42,808 nucleotides of DNA from Desulfosporosinus hippei DSM 8344 (GCF_900100785.1 NZ_FNCP01000034.1:1-42808); one strand, 5' to 3'. Positions 1 to 7,289 are shown, counted from the first letter of the stretch. The notes: generated from the sequence alone by a model not told the origin. Numbers and translations: made by a program.

Positions 1-103
1 GTGTCAACTAATTCATCTGAACAATTTGGAGTCAATTATCAAGGAACGTTCGGGTTCGTTTTGTAACCTGAACCCTATATTTATCTTACAAGGAGAGAAT
101 ATT

Positions 104-220
104 ATGGCTCAACAATTATTATTCACCTCAGTCATTGAGGGCGCAGCAAAACTACCGCTTGTTCGCATCGACCGTACCGAGTTCCTAACGAAGAACCTCA
201 GCAAGCTGTATTTTGCGTAA
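104..220 (+). pseudogene. Short EcsC-like N-terminal fragment
   Basis: An ATG at 104 sits 7 bases after AAGGAGAG and opens a 38-residue reading frame ending in TAA. The stretch with LPLVRIDRTEFL resembles, from memory, the segment near the start of EcsC-family proteins (leucine, proline, then V-x-IDR-x-x-FL). EcsC proteins are several times longer, so this is either a truncated remnant or a short unrelated peptide. Nothing after the stop continues the family in another frame that I can see. The family assignment is an inference. Confidence 0.35.
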
Positions 221-389
221 TTGTATAGGAACCCCCCTACCTCCATAAAAAATCATAACTCAATTTTTGATACATTTAAAAAATTAAAAGTCAGCAATAG
301 TAAGTTTTCCTACGTTTGGGCTGTAAAAGGTTAAATAACAATTATTTTAGGAGCTTCGAAAGAGGCTCCTTATTTCGTTGGAGGAAAAC

Positions 390-554
390 ATGTATATTCA
401 GAAAATACCAGCCGAACAATTGAAAGCGGCAAAATACAATCCTCGCAAAGACCTGAAGATCGGCGACGTAGAGTATGAGAAAATCCGAAGGAGTATCGAA
501 AATTTTTATAGGGAACTTCAATGGAGTAACCCAAACATAGCATGGCCAATATAA
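390..554 (+). pseudogene. N-terminal fragment of a ParB-like / DNA-methylase protein
   Basis: A good ribosome site (GTTGGAGGAAAAC) precedes ATG 390. The first 37 residues (MYIQKIPAEQLKAAKYNPRK, then a run ending KIRRSIENF) match the start of the ParB-like nuclease domain found in phage and mobile-element DNA methylases and ParB/sulfiredoxin-fold proteins. In those proteins the domain continues for more than 100 residues. Here similarity stops after SIENF and the frame ends 17 codons later with TAA at 552-554. This is therefore a truncated remnant. A small hairpin (AGGAGC 349-354 with GCTCCT 365-370) lies just upstream. It suggests a decayed prophage or mobile element at this end of the window. 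Confidence 0.6.
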
Positions 555-736
555 TATATAAGCATATATATTTGGCAGAAATCAACAGCTTAGTCAGTAA
601 CGAGTTTATTTGATAAACGAAATTCTGGCATTATAACGACTTCAATACTCTCAGTAATTATATCGAGCAAATATTTAAGAAGATTAATATGTATTAACAA
701 ACAGTTTATACAAATATAACGTAGAGGAGTAGGGGA

Positions 737-1999
737 ATGGCATCATTAACTACTGGACTGATCGAAAATACCCCGGTCACAGGTGTAAGACCAACATCAA
801 CGTTTACCGTAAAAATCACCAATGATGACTCAATTGCTGCTAGTGTTCAAATTGAAGGGTTTTTCGTGACAGGGACCACGAAAATGTTGTATGTCTTAGA
901 ATTATTAACTTTGGCTCCTGGTGAGGTAGCAGCAAGAATCTATTTTGCTCAGTTTGATGAGTTTGAATTTCAATTCCTCGCCAGCTCTGAGGCTGTTGAG
1001 ATCTCTGCATGGGGGAAAGATGCATCTGGGAATTTGGTCGCAGCTCATCGTTTAGTACCTGCAGAACTTGATCCAATAAAGCCTAATGGAATCCCCGAAG
1101 AAATATCTATCAATCGAATTTATGTATCAAATTTTAATAGTAACGATGTTTCTGTCATTGATGGTGCAACTAATACGGTGATCGCTACCATTCCAGTTGG
1201 AGTTAATCCAGCAGGAGTTGATGTTAATCCATTAACCAATCGTATTTATGTAGCGAATGTAAATGGTAATAGTGTTTCTGTAATTGATGGAGTAACTAAT
1301 ACGGTGATTGCTACCGTTCCAGTCGTGGATGGACCAGGGGACGCAGGGGTAAATATAGCTACCAATGCCATTTATACAGCAAATTTTAATAGTAATGATG
1401 TTACCGTGATTAACGGGTTGAACAATACCGTGTTTGCTACCGTTATTCCTGCCGGAGGTAATCCCTTTCCAACTGGAATAGGAGTCAATCCATTAACTAA
1501 TCGAATTTATGTAGCAAATTTTAATAGTGATATCGTTTCTGTAATTGATGGAGAAAACAATACAGTAATTACTAATATTCCGGTCCAAGTAAATCCATTC
1601 AGAGTAGGGGTTAATCCAGCTACTAACCGAATTTATGTATCAAATTTCACTAGTAATACTGTTTCCGTGATTGATGGAGTAACCAATACTGTGATTGATA
1701 ACATTCCTGTCGGAACTACTCCGGCAGAAGTGGGAGTTAATTCGTTTACGAATGCTATTTACGTACCAAATCGAGATACGGATAATGTTTCCGTGATTAG
1801 CGGATTAACAAACACTGTGATTGATACTATTACTGTCGGAGATAATCCAAATGGAGTAGGAGCCAATTCATTAACTAATCGAATTTATGTAACAAATCAG
1901 GACGATAATACTGTTTCCGTAATTGACGGAGTAACCAATACGGTGATTGCTACCGTAACGGTAGGAATGCGTCCATTTTCAATAGGTGTCAATCCTTAG
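737..1999 (+). CDS. Seven-bladed YVTN beta-propeller repeat protein
   Basis: A 420-residue protein. Residues 1 to about 120 form a beta-rich N-terminal domain without a signal peptide. The rest consists of seven repeats of 40-44 residues, each built on NRIYVxNxxxNxVSVIDGxTNTVIxTIPVGxxPxxVGVN, the YVTN-family surface-repeat pattern. Seven repeats are what one closed seven-bladed propeller needs. Repeats start near residues 125, 167, 209, 254, 296, 338 and 380. Start ATG 737 follows GAGGAGTAGGGG. The stop is TAG, with a backup TAA four codons later. The gene stands alone and is followed by a clear terminator. Such proteins are usually surface or scaffold proteins. With no export signal seen here, a spore-coat or intracellular role is equally possible. 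Confidence 0.85.
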   Translation: MASLTTGLIENTPVTGVRPTSTFTVKITNDDSIAASVQIEGFFVTGTTKMLYVLELLTLAPGEVAARIYFAQFDEFEFQFLASSEAVEISAWGKDASGNLVAAHRLVPAELDPIKPNGIPEEISINRIYVSNFNSNDVSVIDGATNTVIATIPVGVNPAGVDVNPLTNRIYVANVNGNSVSVIDGVTNTVIATVPVVDGPGDAGVNIATNAIYTANFNSNDVTVINGLNNTVFATVIPAGGNPFPTGIGVNPLTNRIYVANFNSDIVSVIDGENNTVITNIPVQVNPFRVGVNPATNRIYVSNFTSNTVSVIDGVTNTVIDNIPVGTTPAEVGVNSFTNAIYVPNRDTDNVSVISGLTNTVIDTITVGDNPNGVGANSLTNRIYVTNQDDNTVSVIDGVTNTVIATVTVGMRPFSIGVNP

Positions 2000-2068
2000 C
2001 AGGAGGCTCTGTAAAACGACCCACTAAATGTATATGTTGTGATTGGTAATATAGAGCAATAAATGAAG

Positions 2069-2089
2069 CAGGCCATTAGGCCTGTTTTT
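2069..2089 (+). terminator. Rho-independent terminator of the YVTN gene
   Basis: CAGGCC-ATTA-GGCCTG is a perfect 6-bp GC-rich stem with a 4-base loop, followed directly by TTTTT. It lies 70 bases after the TAG of the propeller gene. Confidence 0.85.
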
Positions 2090-2166
2090 CTATTTTAGAG
2101 GAGTGATTAACAATATCATTTGAAGAACCGCATAATAAAAAAACAACCAACTTTGGTTGCATTAGA

Positions 2167-2240
2167 TGGAGCTGGTGATGGGAATCGAACCCGCAAGCTG
2201 ATTACGAATCAACTACTCTTCCAATCGAACTATAAGCTCG
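2167..2240 (-). tRNA. Degenerate tRNA-Thr(CGU)-like sequence
   Basis: On the minus strand the sequence reads like a tRNA. It has a D-arm-like segment with TTGGAAGAG, an anticodon arm GTTGA-TTCGTAA-TCAGC (CGT anticodon, threonine), GGTTCGATTCC in the T arm, and a 3' end CACCAGCTCCA. The 3' acceptor strand CACCAGC expects a 5' strand GCTGGTG, but GCTTATA is present, so only about half the acceptor pairs form. The T stem also has mismatches. The D and anticodon stems pair only with wobbles. I read it as a decayed or mobile-element-borne tRNA gene rather than a normal housekeeping copy. Confidence 0.5.
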
Positions 2241-2435
2241 ACGACAAGGTATTTATAGTAGATAAAGTGACATAAAAGAATGAGGAAAAGCTTGCTGGAA
2301 ACCGAATGCTTATCTTTCGATGCCAGAGTGAGGTTAATGGCAAGTTGATACCTTAAGTTTGAGTTACAGACGTGCAAATGGTTTTATATAAAATATAGGG
2401 GAGTAAATATTTTTTCAACGAAAGGCCCCTGGCTT

Positions 2436-2552
2436 ATGTTGTTACTACATGGAGCCATTAATGCCGACCTTTGGGCTGGCTTAATTACTGAGGAACAGGC
2501 AAGCTATCTGCGTGTAAAATATCTGGGCACAGGGGGGGCAGGATGGTATTAA
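2436..2552 (+). pseudogene. Possible C-terminal remnant upstream of the kinase fragment
   Basis: The frame from 2436 to TAA 2550-2552 encodes 38 residues ending ITEEQASYLRVKYLGTG plus a few more. It overlaps the start of the CtkA-like remnant, as coupled genes often do. No clear ribosome site precedes ATG 2436. I do not recognise the family. It is listed because the overlap with the kinase remnant suggests a small partner gene that has decayed. Confidence 0.25.
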
Positions 2553-2868
2553 TAATTGATTTTACATTGTGTAAAGTAAATAAATTGAGAGCTTACGGTG
2601 GGGCAAATGGGAATAAAATCAATATTCTTTATGAGGGCAATAGCTATATGCTTAAATTCCCGCCTGTCCCAAGCCGCAATAAAACCATGAGTTACACCAA
2701 CGGATGTATCAGTGAATATCTTGCCTCTATATCTTTGCATCCCTCGGATTCAAAACCCAGCAGACCCTGTTCGGTACCTATACTGATCCACGGGGGAAGG
2801 AAAAAGTGGTAGTGGCCACTATATGTTGCGTTGCGGTTATGGATAAAAAATTATGTGTTTCCTCGTAA
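2543..2868 (+). pseudogene. Frameshifted CtkA/HipA-like Ser/Thr kinase fragment
   Basis: The first 60 residues include YGGANGNKINILYEG, LKFPPVPSRNKTMSYTNGC and ISEYLA. This matches the N-terminus of CtkA-type (HipA-related) kinases, which carry the same GGANGNKI and KFPP..MSYTNGC..EY signatures. After ISEYLAS the frame is lost, but a different frame restores the family: IFASLGFKTQQTLFGTYTD, then PRGKEKVVVA, ending in TAA at 2866-2868. The full kinase is about 300 residues, so the gene is both frameshifted and truncated. The catalytic region is absent. The frameshift lies near 2725-2735. Confidence 0.75.
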
Positions 2869-2906
2869 TTTTAGCGCGGGGAAGGAAGGGTCAAAAAACC
2901 TTAACA

Positions 2907-2949
2907 AATAGTTGCAATTGCGAACTATTACATGATACAATAGTTGCAA
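2907..2949 (+). promoter_or_regulatory. Palindromic operator upstream of marR
   Basis: AATAGTT (2907-2913) and AACTATT (2923-2929) form a perfect inverted repeat around GCAATTGCG, giving a 23-bp near-palindrome. A further half-site, AATAGTTGCAA, lies at 2939-2949 directly before the marR ribosome site. The size and position fit a MarR-family operator used for autoregulation (inference). Confidence 0.6.
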
Positions 2950-2961
2950 GAGGTGAATGTT

Positions 2962-3411
2962 ATGAACTTTTCAGATCCTTCAATGCAGTTGCGGGAAATG
3001 ATTAGACTACTGGAAAGAAAGCTGGGTGTTTTGGAGGACAATCAGTATTCGTGTTGCGGAATATCAATGGCACAGTGCCACGCTTTGGTTGAAATCGGTC
3101 GTATAAAAGATATTTCTTTAAACGAACTGGCTGAACAATTGAACCTTGAAAACAGTACTATGAGTCGGACGGTTAATAATTTAGTAACGAATGAATTGGT
3201 TAAACGAGAGATTGACCCGCAAGACAGGAGGTATGTAACAATTTCACTTTCTGAAAACGGGGATAAACTATTTAAAGGTATTGAAGAGGAAATGAATCAA
3301 TATTTTAAGAAGGTATATAATTCAATTCCTGAAGATAAAAAACAGCAAGTACTTGAAAGCTTACAGATATTACTTGAAGCCGTAGGGATAAACGAACAAT
3401 TAAGAAATTGA
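2962..3411 (+). CDS. MarR-family transcriptional regulator
   Basis: A 149-residue protein with the MarR winged-helix layout: an N-terminal dimerisation helix, then LNELAEQLNLENSTMSRTVNNL as the helix-turn-helix (about residues 60-82), and DPQDRRYVTISLSENG as the conserved wing (about residues 90-107). ATG 2962 is preferred over the in-frame ATG 2944 because AAGAGGTGA lies just upstream of it. A Cys-Cys pair (YSCCGIS, about residue 36) in the N-terminal part could be a redox or metal sensor. It is the first gene of an apparent three-gene operon with a Cys-rich membrane peptide and a methyltransferase. The upstream palindrome suggests autoregulation. Confidence 0.88.
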   Translation: MNFSDPSMQLREMIRLLERKLGVLEDNQYSCCGISMAQCHALVEIGRIKDISLNELAEQLNLENSTMSRTVNNLVTNELVKREIDPQDRRYVTISLSENGDKLFKGIEEEMNQYFKKVYNSIPEDKKQQVLESLQILLEAVGINEQLRN

Positions 3412-3434
3412 GTTATGGAAGGGAAGGTTTTCTT

Positions 3435-3587
3435 ATGTTGTCTGTTTTATTGTTCATAATTCTATTTATTACAGCTATTGCTATCATGGAACTTCTTGGT
3501 ACAGATAACAGAGAAAAAGTAATGAATGACTTTTGTAACATGGAATGCAAACAGAGTATTAAAAAGAAGTATAAGTTCTGTTGTTAG
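3435..3587 (+). CDS. Small Cys-rich membrane peptide
   Basis: A 50-residue reading frame with GGAAGGGAAGG just upstream of ATG 3435. Residues 3-20 are a hydrophobic helix (LSVLLFIILFITAIAIM). The tail is basic with four cysteines (CNMEC, and KFCC at the end). It lies 23 bases after marR and 15 bases before the methyltransferase, so it is probably co-transcribed. The stop is TAG, and the downstream methyltransferase is in the same frame. Suppression of this amber codon would therefore fuse the two through KVGCY. I do not recognise a family. The cysteines suggest metal or metalloid binding (inference). Confidence 0.55.
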   Translation: MLSVLLFIILFITAIAIMELLGTDNREKVMNDFCNMECKQSIKKKYKFCC

Positions 3588-3602
3588 AAAGTAGGTTGTT
3601 AT

Positions 3603-4244
3603 ATGGGGAGTAAAGCTTATTTCGCAGAAGTAGCCAATCAATGGGATACAATGAGCCAAGGTTTCTTTTCTGATGCAGCAAGACAGAAAGCTTATAGTCT
3701 TGCCGCAGTTGAAGAAGGAAAATTAGCTGCAGATATAGGAACTGGAACTGGATATCTCGCAGAAGGTTTGATTCATAATGGTTTAAGGGTTATTGCAGTT
3801 GACTGTTCTGAAGCAATGCTAAATCAAATGAAACAAAAATTTGCAGATATTAATACTATTGATTACCGCCAGGGAGAAGCCGAAAAGTTGCCCATAGATA
3901 ATGATACAGTAGACTATGCCATGGCTAATATGTATTTACATCATGTGGAAGACCCCTTTATAGCAATTAAAGAAATGGTACGTATCTTAAAGCCAGAAGG
4001 AAAGTTGGTTCTCACTGATTTAGATCAACACAATTTCGAATTTTTGAGAAAGGAACATCATGACCGATGGATGGGTTTTATGCGTGAAGATGTAAAACAA
4101 TGGTTACTAAAAGCAGGTTTGAAGAACGTCTCTATTGACTGTGTAGGTGGAAATTGTTGCGCAAGTTCTAAACTTGGTTGTGATAACGCGAGTATAAGCA
4201 TTTTTATTGCCTATGGCGAAAAGCAGCCAATAGAAAGATGTTAA
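3603..4244 (+). CDS. Class I SAM-dependent methyltransferase (UbiE/ArsM-like)
   Basis: A 213-residue protein with the Rossmann methyltransferase fold. ADIGTGTGYLAEGL (about residues 44-57) is the SAM-binding motif I, VIAVDCSEAML is motif II, EKLPIDNDTVDYAMANMYLHH is the region around motif III, and LKPEGKLVLTDLDQ follows. The C-terminal part has a Cys-rich segment, CVGGNCCASSKLGC, before the last beta strand. This is unusual for a plain UbiE-type enzyme and suggests a thiophilic substrate such as arsenite or another metalloid (inference, not proof of ArsM). It is the third gene of the marR operon, where its expression would answer to the MarR ligand. Confidence 0.8.
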   Translation: MGSKAYFAEVANQWDTMSQGFFSDAARQKAYSLAAVEEGKLAADIGTGTGYLAEGLIHNGLRVIAVDCSEAMLNQMKQKFADINTIDYRQGEAEKLPIDNDTVDYAMANMYLHHVEDPFIAIKEMVRILKPEGKLVLTDLDQHNFEFLRKEHHDRWMGFMREDVKQWLLKAGLKNVSIDCVGGNCCASSKLGCDNASISIFIAYGEKQPIERC

Positions 4245-4452
4245 TCTCGTCTTTATCGTGAAGTTCAGGTACGATAATTACGCCGCTGTCCTTCCACTTC
4301 AGGAAATCTGCCATCGTCTTATAGGATTTGACAAAGCCGTCATACGTGCTTAAGTCCGTCCCGCCACCACACACCAGAAGAGCGCATTCTTTCACCTTCC
4401 AGGGCCTTTTGCCTATTAAAAATGCATAGAACTTGTCAATTGCAGGCTTTTA
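4245..4452 (-). pseudogene. FMN reductase / flavodoxin-fold protein fragment
   Basis: The minus strand from about 4452 reads AIDKFYAFLIGKRPWKVKEC, then ALLVCGGGTDLSTYDG and FVKSYKTMADFLKWKDSGVI, ending near LHDKDEI. This is the C-terminal half of the NADPH-dependent FMN reductase / iron-sulfur flavoprotein family (the ..IKAxIDRFYA.. and ..LLxCGG.. segments). An in-frame TAA blocks the frame just upstream and the N-terminal nucleotide-binding half is missing. After DKDEI the family-like sequence stops, so it is a remnant broken at both ends. Confidence 0.6.
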
Positions 4453-4609
4453 GGGCAAATGAAGCATCGCTTGAAGCGGTGCATTTTGCGTTTTATGGGT
4501 CTTTCGCTGCGATACTTAATAGGTATCCCTATGAGTAAGTGAAAAAATTGTATTAAAAAGGGACTTATAAAATCGTTTAATTTGCAAATAAATGTAAGTA
4601 GTAATTTTG

Positions 4610-4662
4610 TTGACATATAGTCTAATTAGACTATAATCAATATGGTAGTCTAATTGGACTAT
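4610..4662 (+). promoter_or_regulatory. Promoter with two palindromic operators for the esterase-padR operon
   Basis: TTGACA (4610-4615) and TATAAT (4632-4637) are consensus -35 and -10 boxes 16 bp apart. The spacer and -10 are covered by a perfect 20-bp palindrome, TATAGTCTAATTAGACTATA (4616-4635). A second copy with one changed base, TAGTCTAATTGGACTA, lies at 4646-4661, centred 28 bp downstream. A repressor bound here would block RNA polymerase. The PadR protein encoded in the same operon is the obvious candidate (inference). Confidence 0.85.
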
Positions 4663-4721
4663 ATGTCTTAAGATAAGTAATTGCTACTGATTTAGAGTAA
4701 TTGCTTGGAATGGAGGGCATG

Positions 4722-5549
4722 ATGATTAAATCTTTTTTGATGATAGGTCAATCTAATATGGCCGGTAGAGGCTTTTTGAATGATGTGCCCCTAATTATAA
4801 ACGAACGTATCCAAATGTTGCGCAATGGCAGATGGCAAATGATGATAGAACCTGTAAACTATGATCGTCCTGTTTCCGGTGTAAGTTTGGCGGCATCATT
4901 TGCAGATGCATGGTGTTCAAAGTATCCGGAAGATACGATTGGCCTAATACCATGTGCCGAAGGAGGAAGCTCCCTAGATGACTGGTCTGTTGATGGCGAG
5001 CTTTTTCAGCATGCCGTCAGCGAAGCCAAATTTGCTATGAAGCATAGCACCTTGACAGGTATTTTGTGGCATCAAGGAGAAAGTGATAGTTCAGATGGCA
5101 AATACAAAGTGTATTATGACAAGTTATCGGTAATCGTACAAAACCTCAGAGATATCCTTAATGTTCCAGAAATACCCTTCATTATTGGCGGCTTAGGAGA
5201 CTATTTAGGTAAAACAGGATTCGGGCAGTACTGCGTCGAGTATGATCGTATAAACGCTTGCTTACAAAAATTTGCTTTTGAGCAAGCACATTGTTATTTT
5301 GTGTCTGCGCAGGGGCTGACAGCGAATCCAGATGGTATTCATGTGAATTCATTATCTCAAAGATATTTTGGTCTGCGCTACTTTGAAGCCTTTGATAAAA
5401 AAACTCATGTTTTGGCACCACTAAGCCATGAAGTTGAGCTTTTGGATAGATTTATCGCTAGAATCCAAACACCAACTGAATTGATGTTTGTGAAACAAAT
5501 GGAATTTGCACTTGGAAAAATTTCTTATGAAGAACTTATCAACGAATAG
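4722..5549 (+). CDS. SGNH-hydrolase / sialate O-acetylesterase-like protein
   Basis: A 275-residue protein with the esterase signatures of the DUF303/SASA group. GQSNMAGRG at residues 9-17 carries the nucleophile serine (S11), HQGESD lies in the middle, and DGIHVN near residue 208 provides the Asp-x-x-His pair. The family removes acyl groups from carbohydrates; the real substrate cannot be read from the sequence. No signal peptide is visible, so it probably acts in the cytoplasm. ATG 4722 follows GGAGGG; ATG 4719 is an alternative. The TAG stop is followed at once by an in-frame TGA. It is first in an operon with padR, whose ATG starts 11 bases after the stop. Confidence 0.8.
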   Translation: MIKSFLMIGQSNMAGRGFLNDVPLIINERIQMLRNGRWQMMIEPVNYDRPVSGVSLAASFADAWCSKYPEDTIGLIPCAEGGSSLDDWSVDGELFQHAVSEAKFAMKHSTLTGILWHQGESDSSDGKYKVYYDKLSVIVQNLRDILNVPEIPFIIGGLGDYLGKTGFGQYCVEYDRINACLQKFAFEQAHCYFVSAQGLTANPDGIHVNSLSQRYFGLRYFEAFDKKTHVLAPLSHEVELLDRFIARIQTPTELMFVKQMEFALGKISYEELINE

Positions 5550-5560
5550 TGAGGATAGTT

Positions 5561-6079
5561 ATGATTCCATTGCTGATTTTAGGACTATTAATACAAAATC
5601 CAGGATCAAACGGATACGAGCTCCTGGCACAAATGGATGAAAGACACTACAAATATATCGTAAATTTCACGAAGGGTTCATTTTACTATAATCTTCAGCA
5701 GCTAGAAGAAAAAAATTTAATACAGCAGGTTATTCAATCGGAACAAAGTCGGGAAAGTCACCATTATGTTATCACGGAAATTGGGAAAGCCGAGTTTGAA
5801 AAGTTGATGTACCAGTACGGTACAAAAACAGAGTATGTTAACCTGTCCTTTTATGCCGCGCTTTTATTTGCAAAGGAGTACAAAAGCGATAATATGATCA
5901 AGCTTATTAAAATACAAATTGAGCAGACTGAAGCAAAAATTCGATTATTAAAGGATGCCTTGGAAAGTGAACATCAACTCCCAATACATTTTAGAAAGAT
6001 GTTAGAGAACTCGGTTTCGCACCATTTGGTAAATTTAGAATGGTTTACTTCGCTCTTAAAGGATGGGGATTGTCTATAA
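5561..6079 (+). CDS. PadR-family transcriptional regulator
   Basis: A 172-residue protein. The N-terminal winged helix has the PadR pattern: ILGLLIQNPGSNGYELLAQM, then KGSFYYNLQQLEEKNLI and the wing with SHHYVITEIGKAEFEKLM. The C-terminal half (about residues 95-170) is helical, as in PadR dimerisation domains. ATG 5561 (MIPLLIL) is preferred over an upstream GTG at 5549 that overlaps the esterase stop. It is co-transcribed with the SGNH esterase behind the two-operator promoter at 4610-4662 and is probably its autorepressor (inference). The inducing ligand is unknown. Confidence 0.85.
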   Translation: MIPLLILGLLIQNPGSNGYELLAQMDERHYKYIVNFTKGSFYYNLQQLEEKNLIQQVIQSEQSRESHHYVITEIGKAEFEKLMYQYGTKTEYVNLSFYAALLFAKEYKSDNMIKLIKIQIEQTEAKIRLLKDALESEHQLPIHFRKMLENSVSHHLVNLEWFTSLLKDGDCL

Positions 6080-6565
6080 TTTTTCAACCTACATGTAAAC
6101 TAGCTCAAGCGTTAAATGTCCATTCTAATATTGAAAAAGAAATTAAAAGCAGGACGGCCAAAGCCGTCCTGTAAAGATTTTAAGTCATCTAATTATGATC
6201 ATCTTTTACAAATTCCAATGACCCCAAGTAGCCAAAGGAAGCCCTATAGAAATGGGATAATTGAGTCGGTACATATTAGCACCACCGAAAAACTCTCCAT
6301 GCAAAAATCACTTTCATTAATAGCACAGGTGAATGTTTGGCGCAAAATAAAGAGAAAATTCTATATATTCAGAACAGTAATTTTGAGGTATAATGATATA
6401 GGTACTCTGGAGAGAACATTTTAGAGAGGGGGGAATTGATAAATTTAGTGATTTACGCGGATTTATTCTAATATTACCTATTACCTATTACCTATTACCT
6501 ATTACCTATTACCTAGTACGAGTACCTATTACCTCTTACAAGTTAAAATTAAGGAGGAAAAATTG
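6080..6565. other. Intergenic stretch before the YaaH-family gene
   Basis: A hairpin, AGGACGGC-CAAA-GCCGTCCT, lies near 6151-6171 and could end the padR transcript, though only TGTAAAGATTTT follows. The rest is AT-rich and holds no recognisable protein. The array of 7-bp repeats at 6472-6540 lies directly upstream of the next ribosome site. Confidence 0.5.
6472..6540 (+). repeat. 7-bp tandem repeat array (TATTACC)
   Basis: Six perfect head-to-tail copies of TATTACC fill 6472-6513. They are followed by the variants TAGTACG and AGTACC, another perfect TATTACC at 6527-6533, and TCTTACA. The array ends 12 bases before the AAGGAGG of the transporter gene, in its 5' untranslated or promoter region. 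Such short arrays change length easily by slippage. Confidence 0.9.
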
Positions 6566-7231
6566 ATGAGTGTACAAGAAGTAAAAGTAGCTTATACAGG
6601 TGCAGATCCTACAGCCTTTGGAGTTATGGGTTTATCGTTGATATGTTTTGTGGCTTCATCTTCTAAATTAAGCTTTACTGATCCTAAAGCAACAGGTTTA
6701 CTGGTTATTTGGGCTGCATTGTTGGGAGGGCTTGTTCAAATTATAGCTGCATTGATTGACTTTAAAAAGGGTAACGTATTTGGCGGCACAGTTTTAGGTG
6801 CTTATGGCTTTTTCTGGGTCGGAATGGCTTTTTCCTGGGCAACTTTGAATGGTATGTTAGGTGAAGGCATGAAAGCTGCAGCTGATCCTAAACAGTTGGG
6901 TGTCGTATTTGTTGGTTATCTTATTTTCTCTCTGTTTATTACGGTAGCTTCTTTCGAAACCAACGTTCCTTTTATTATAATATTACTTCTCATTGACGTT
7001 CTATTTATCACCCTTGCTTGCGTATCATTTAAATGGGGTCCTATCGCTTTGTATGCACAAATCGCTGGCTGGACAGAGTTTTTGATCTCCTTAGTTGGTT
7101 TCTATTCTGTCGGGGGAATATTTTTCAAGAACTTCTACGGTCGTGATATATTACCTATGGGCGCACCAATGGGTCTGATAAAAAAAGCTGCTCCTGCTCC
7201 AGCTCCTGTTGCTAGAACTAAAGGTGTCTAA
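6566..7231 (+). CDS. GPR1/FUN34/YaaH-family acetate/ammonium transporter
   Basis: A 221-residue membrane protein with six hydrophobic helices. The start region ADPTAFGVMGLSLICF corresponds to the family's NPAPLGLxG motif before helix 1. This family (SatP/YaaH in bacteria, Ady2/Ato in yeast) carries acetate and short acids and has been linked to ammonium movement. ATG 6566 lies after AAGGAGGAAAA; the TTG just before it is less likely. The C-terminus is Ala/Pro-rich (KKAAPAPAPVA). It is convergent with the CobW gene and separated from it by a bidirectional terminator. Near a methylamine cluster, which releases ammonium and may yield acetate, a role in exporting either product is plausible but unproven. 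Confidence 0.85.
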   Translation: MSVQEVKVAYTGADPTAFGVMGLSLICFVASSSKLSFTDPKATGLLVIWAALLGGLVQIIAALIDFKKGNVFGGTVLGAYGFFWVGMAFSWATLNGMLGEGMKAAADPKQLGVVFVGYLIFSLFITVASFETNVPFIIILLLIDVLFITLACVSFKWGPIALYAQIAGWTEFLISLVGFYSVGGIFFKNFYGRDILPMGAPMGLIKKAAPAPAPVARTKGV

Positions 7232-7260
7232 GATAATTGCATCAAAATTTTAGTGTAAAT

Positions 7261-7289
7261 AAAAAGATCGAGCATTGCTCGATCTTTTT
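7261..7289. terminator. Bidirectional terminator between YaaH-type and CobW-type genes
   Basis: AAAAAGATCGAGC-ATT-GCTCGATCTTTTT is a perfect 13-bp inverted repeat with a 3-base loop. It has runs of A on the left and T on the right, so it can end transcripts from both convergent genes. Confidence 0.9.

Larger units (their letters stand above)
2000..2435. other. Non-coding stretch after the YVTN gene
   Basis: Apart from the terminator at 2069-2089 and the minus-strand tRNA-like sequence at 2167-2240, I see no supported gene here. The part from 2250 to 2435 has no convincing reading frame with a ribosome site. Confidence 0.5.

Noticed and set aside
370-585. A 71-codon minus-strand reading frame
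   Set aside because: It is opposite the ParB-like fragment, which has a better ribosome site and real family similarity.
6116-6424. A 102-codon plus-strand reading frame
   Set aside because: No ribosome site, no recognisable protein, and it contains a hairpin that fits better as the end of the padR transcript.
6472-6540. The 7-bp array as a CRISPR
   Set aside because: The repeat unit is far too short, and there are no spacers or cas genes.
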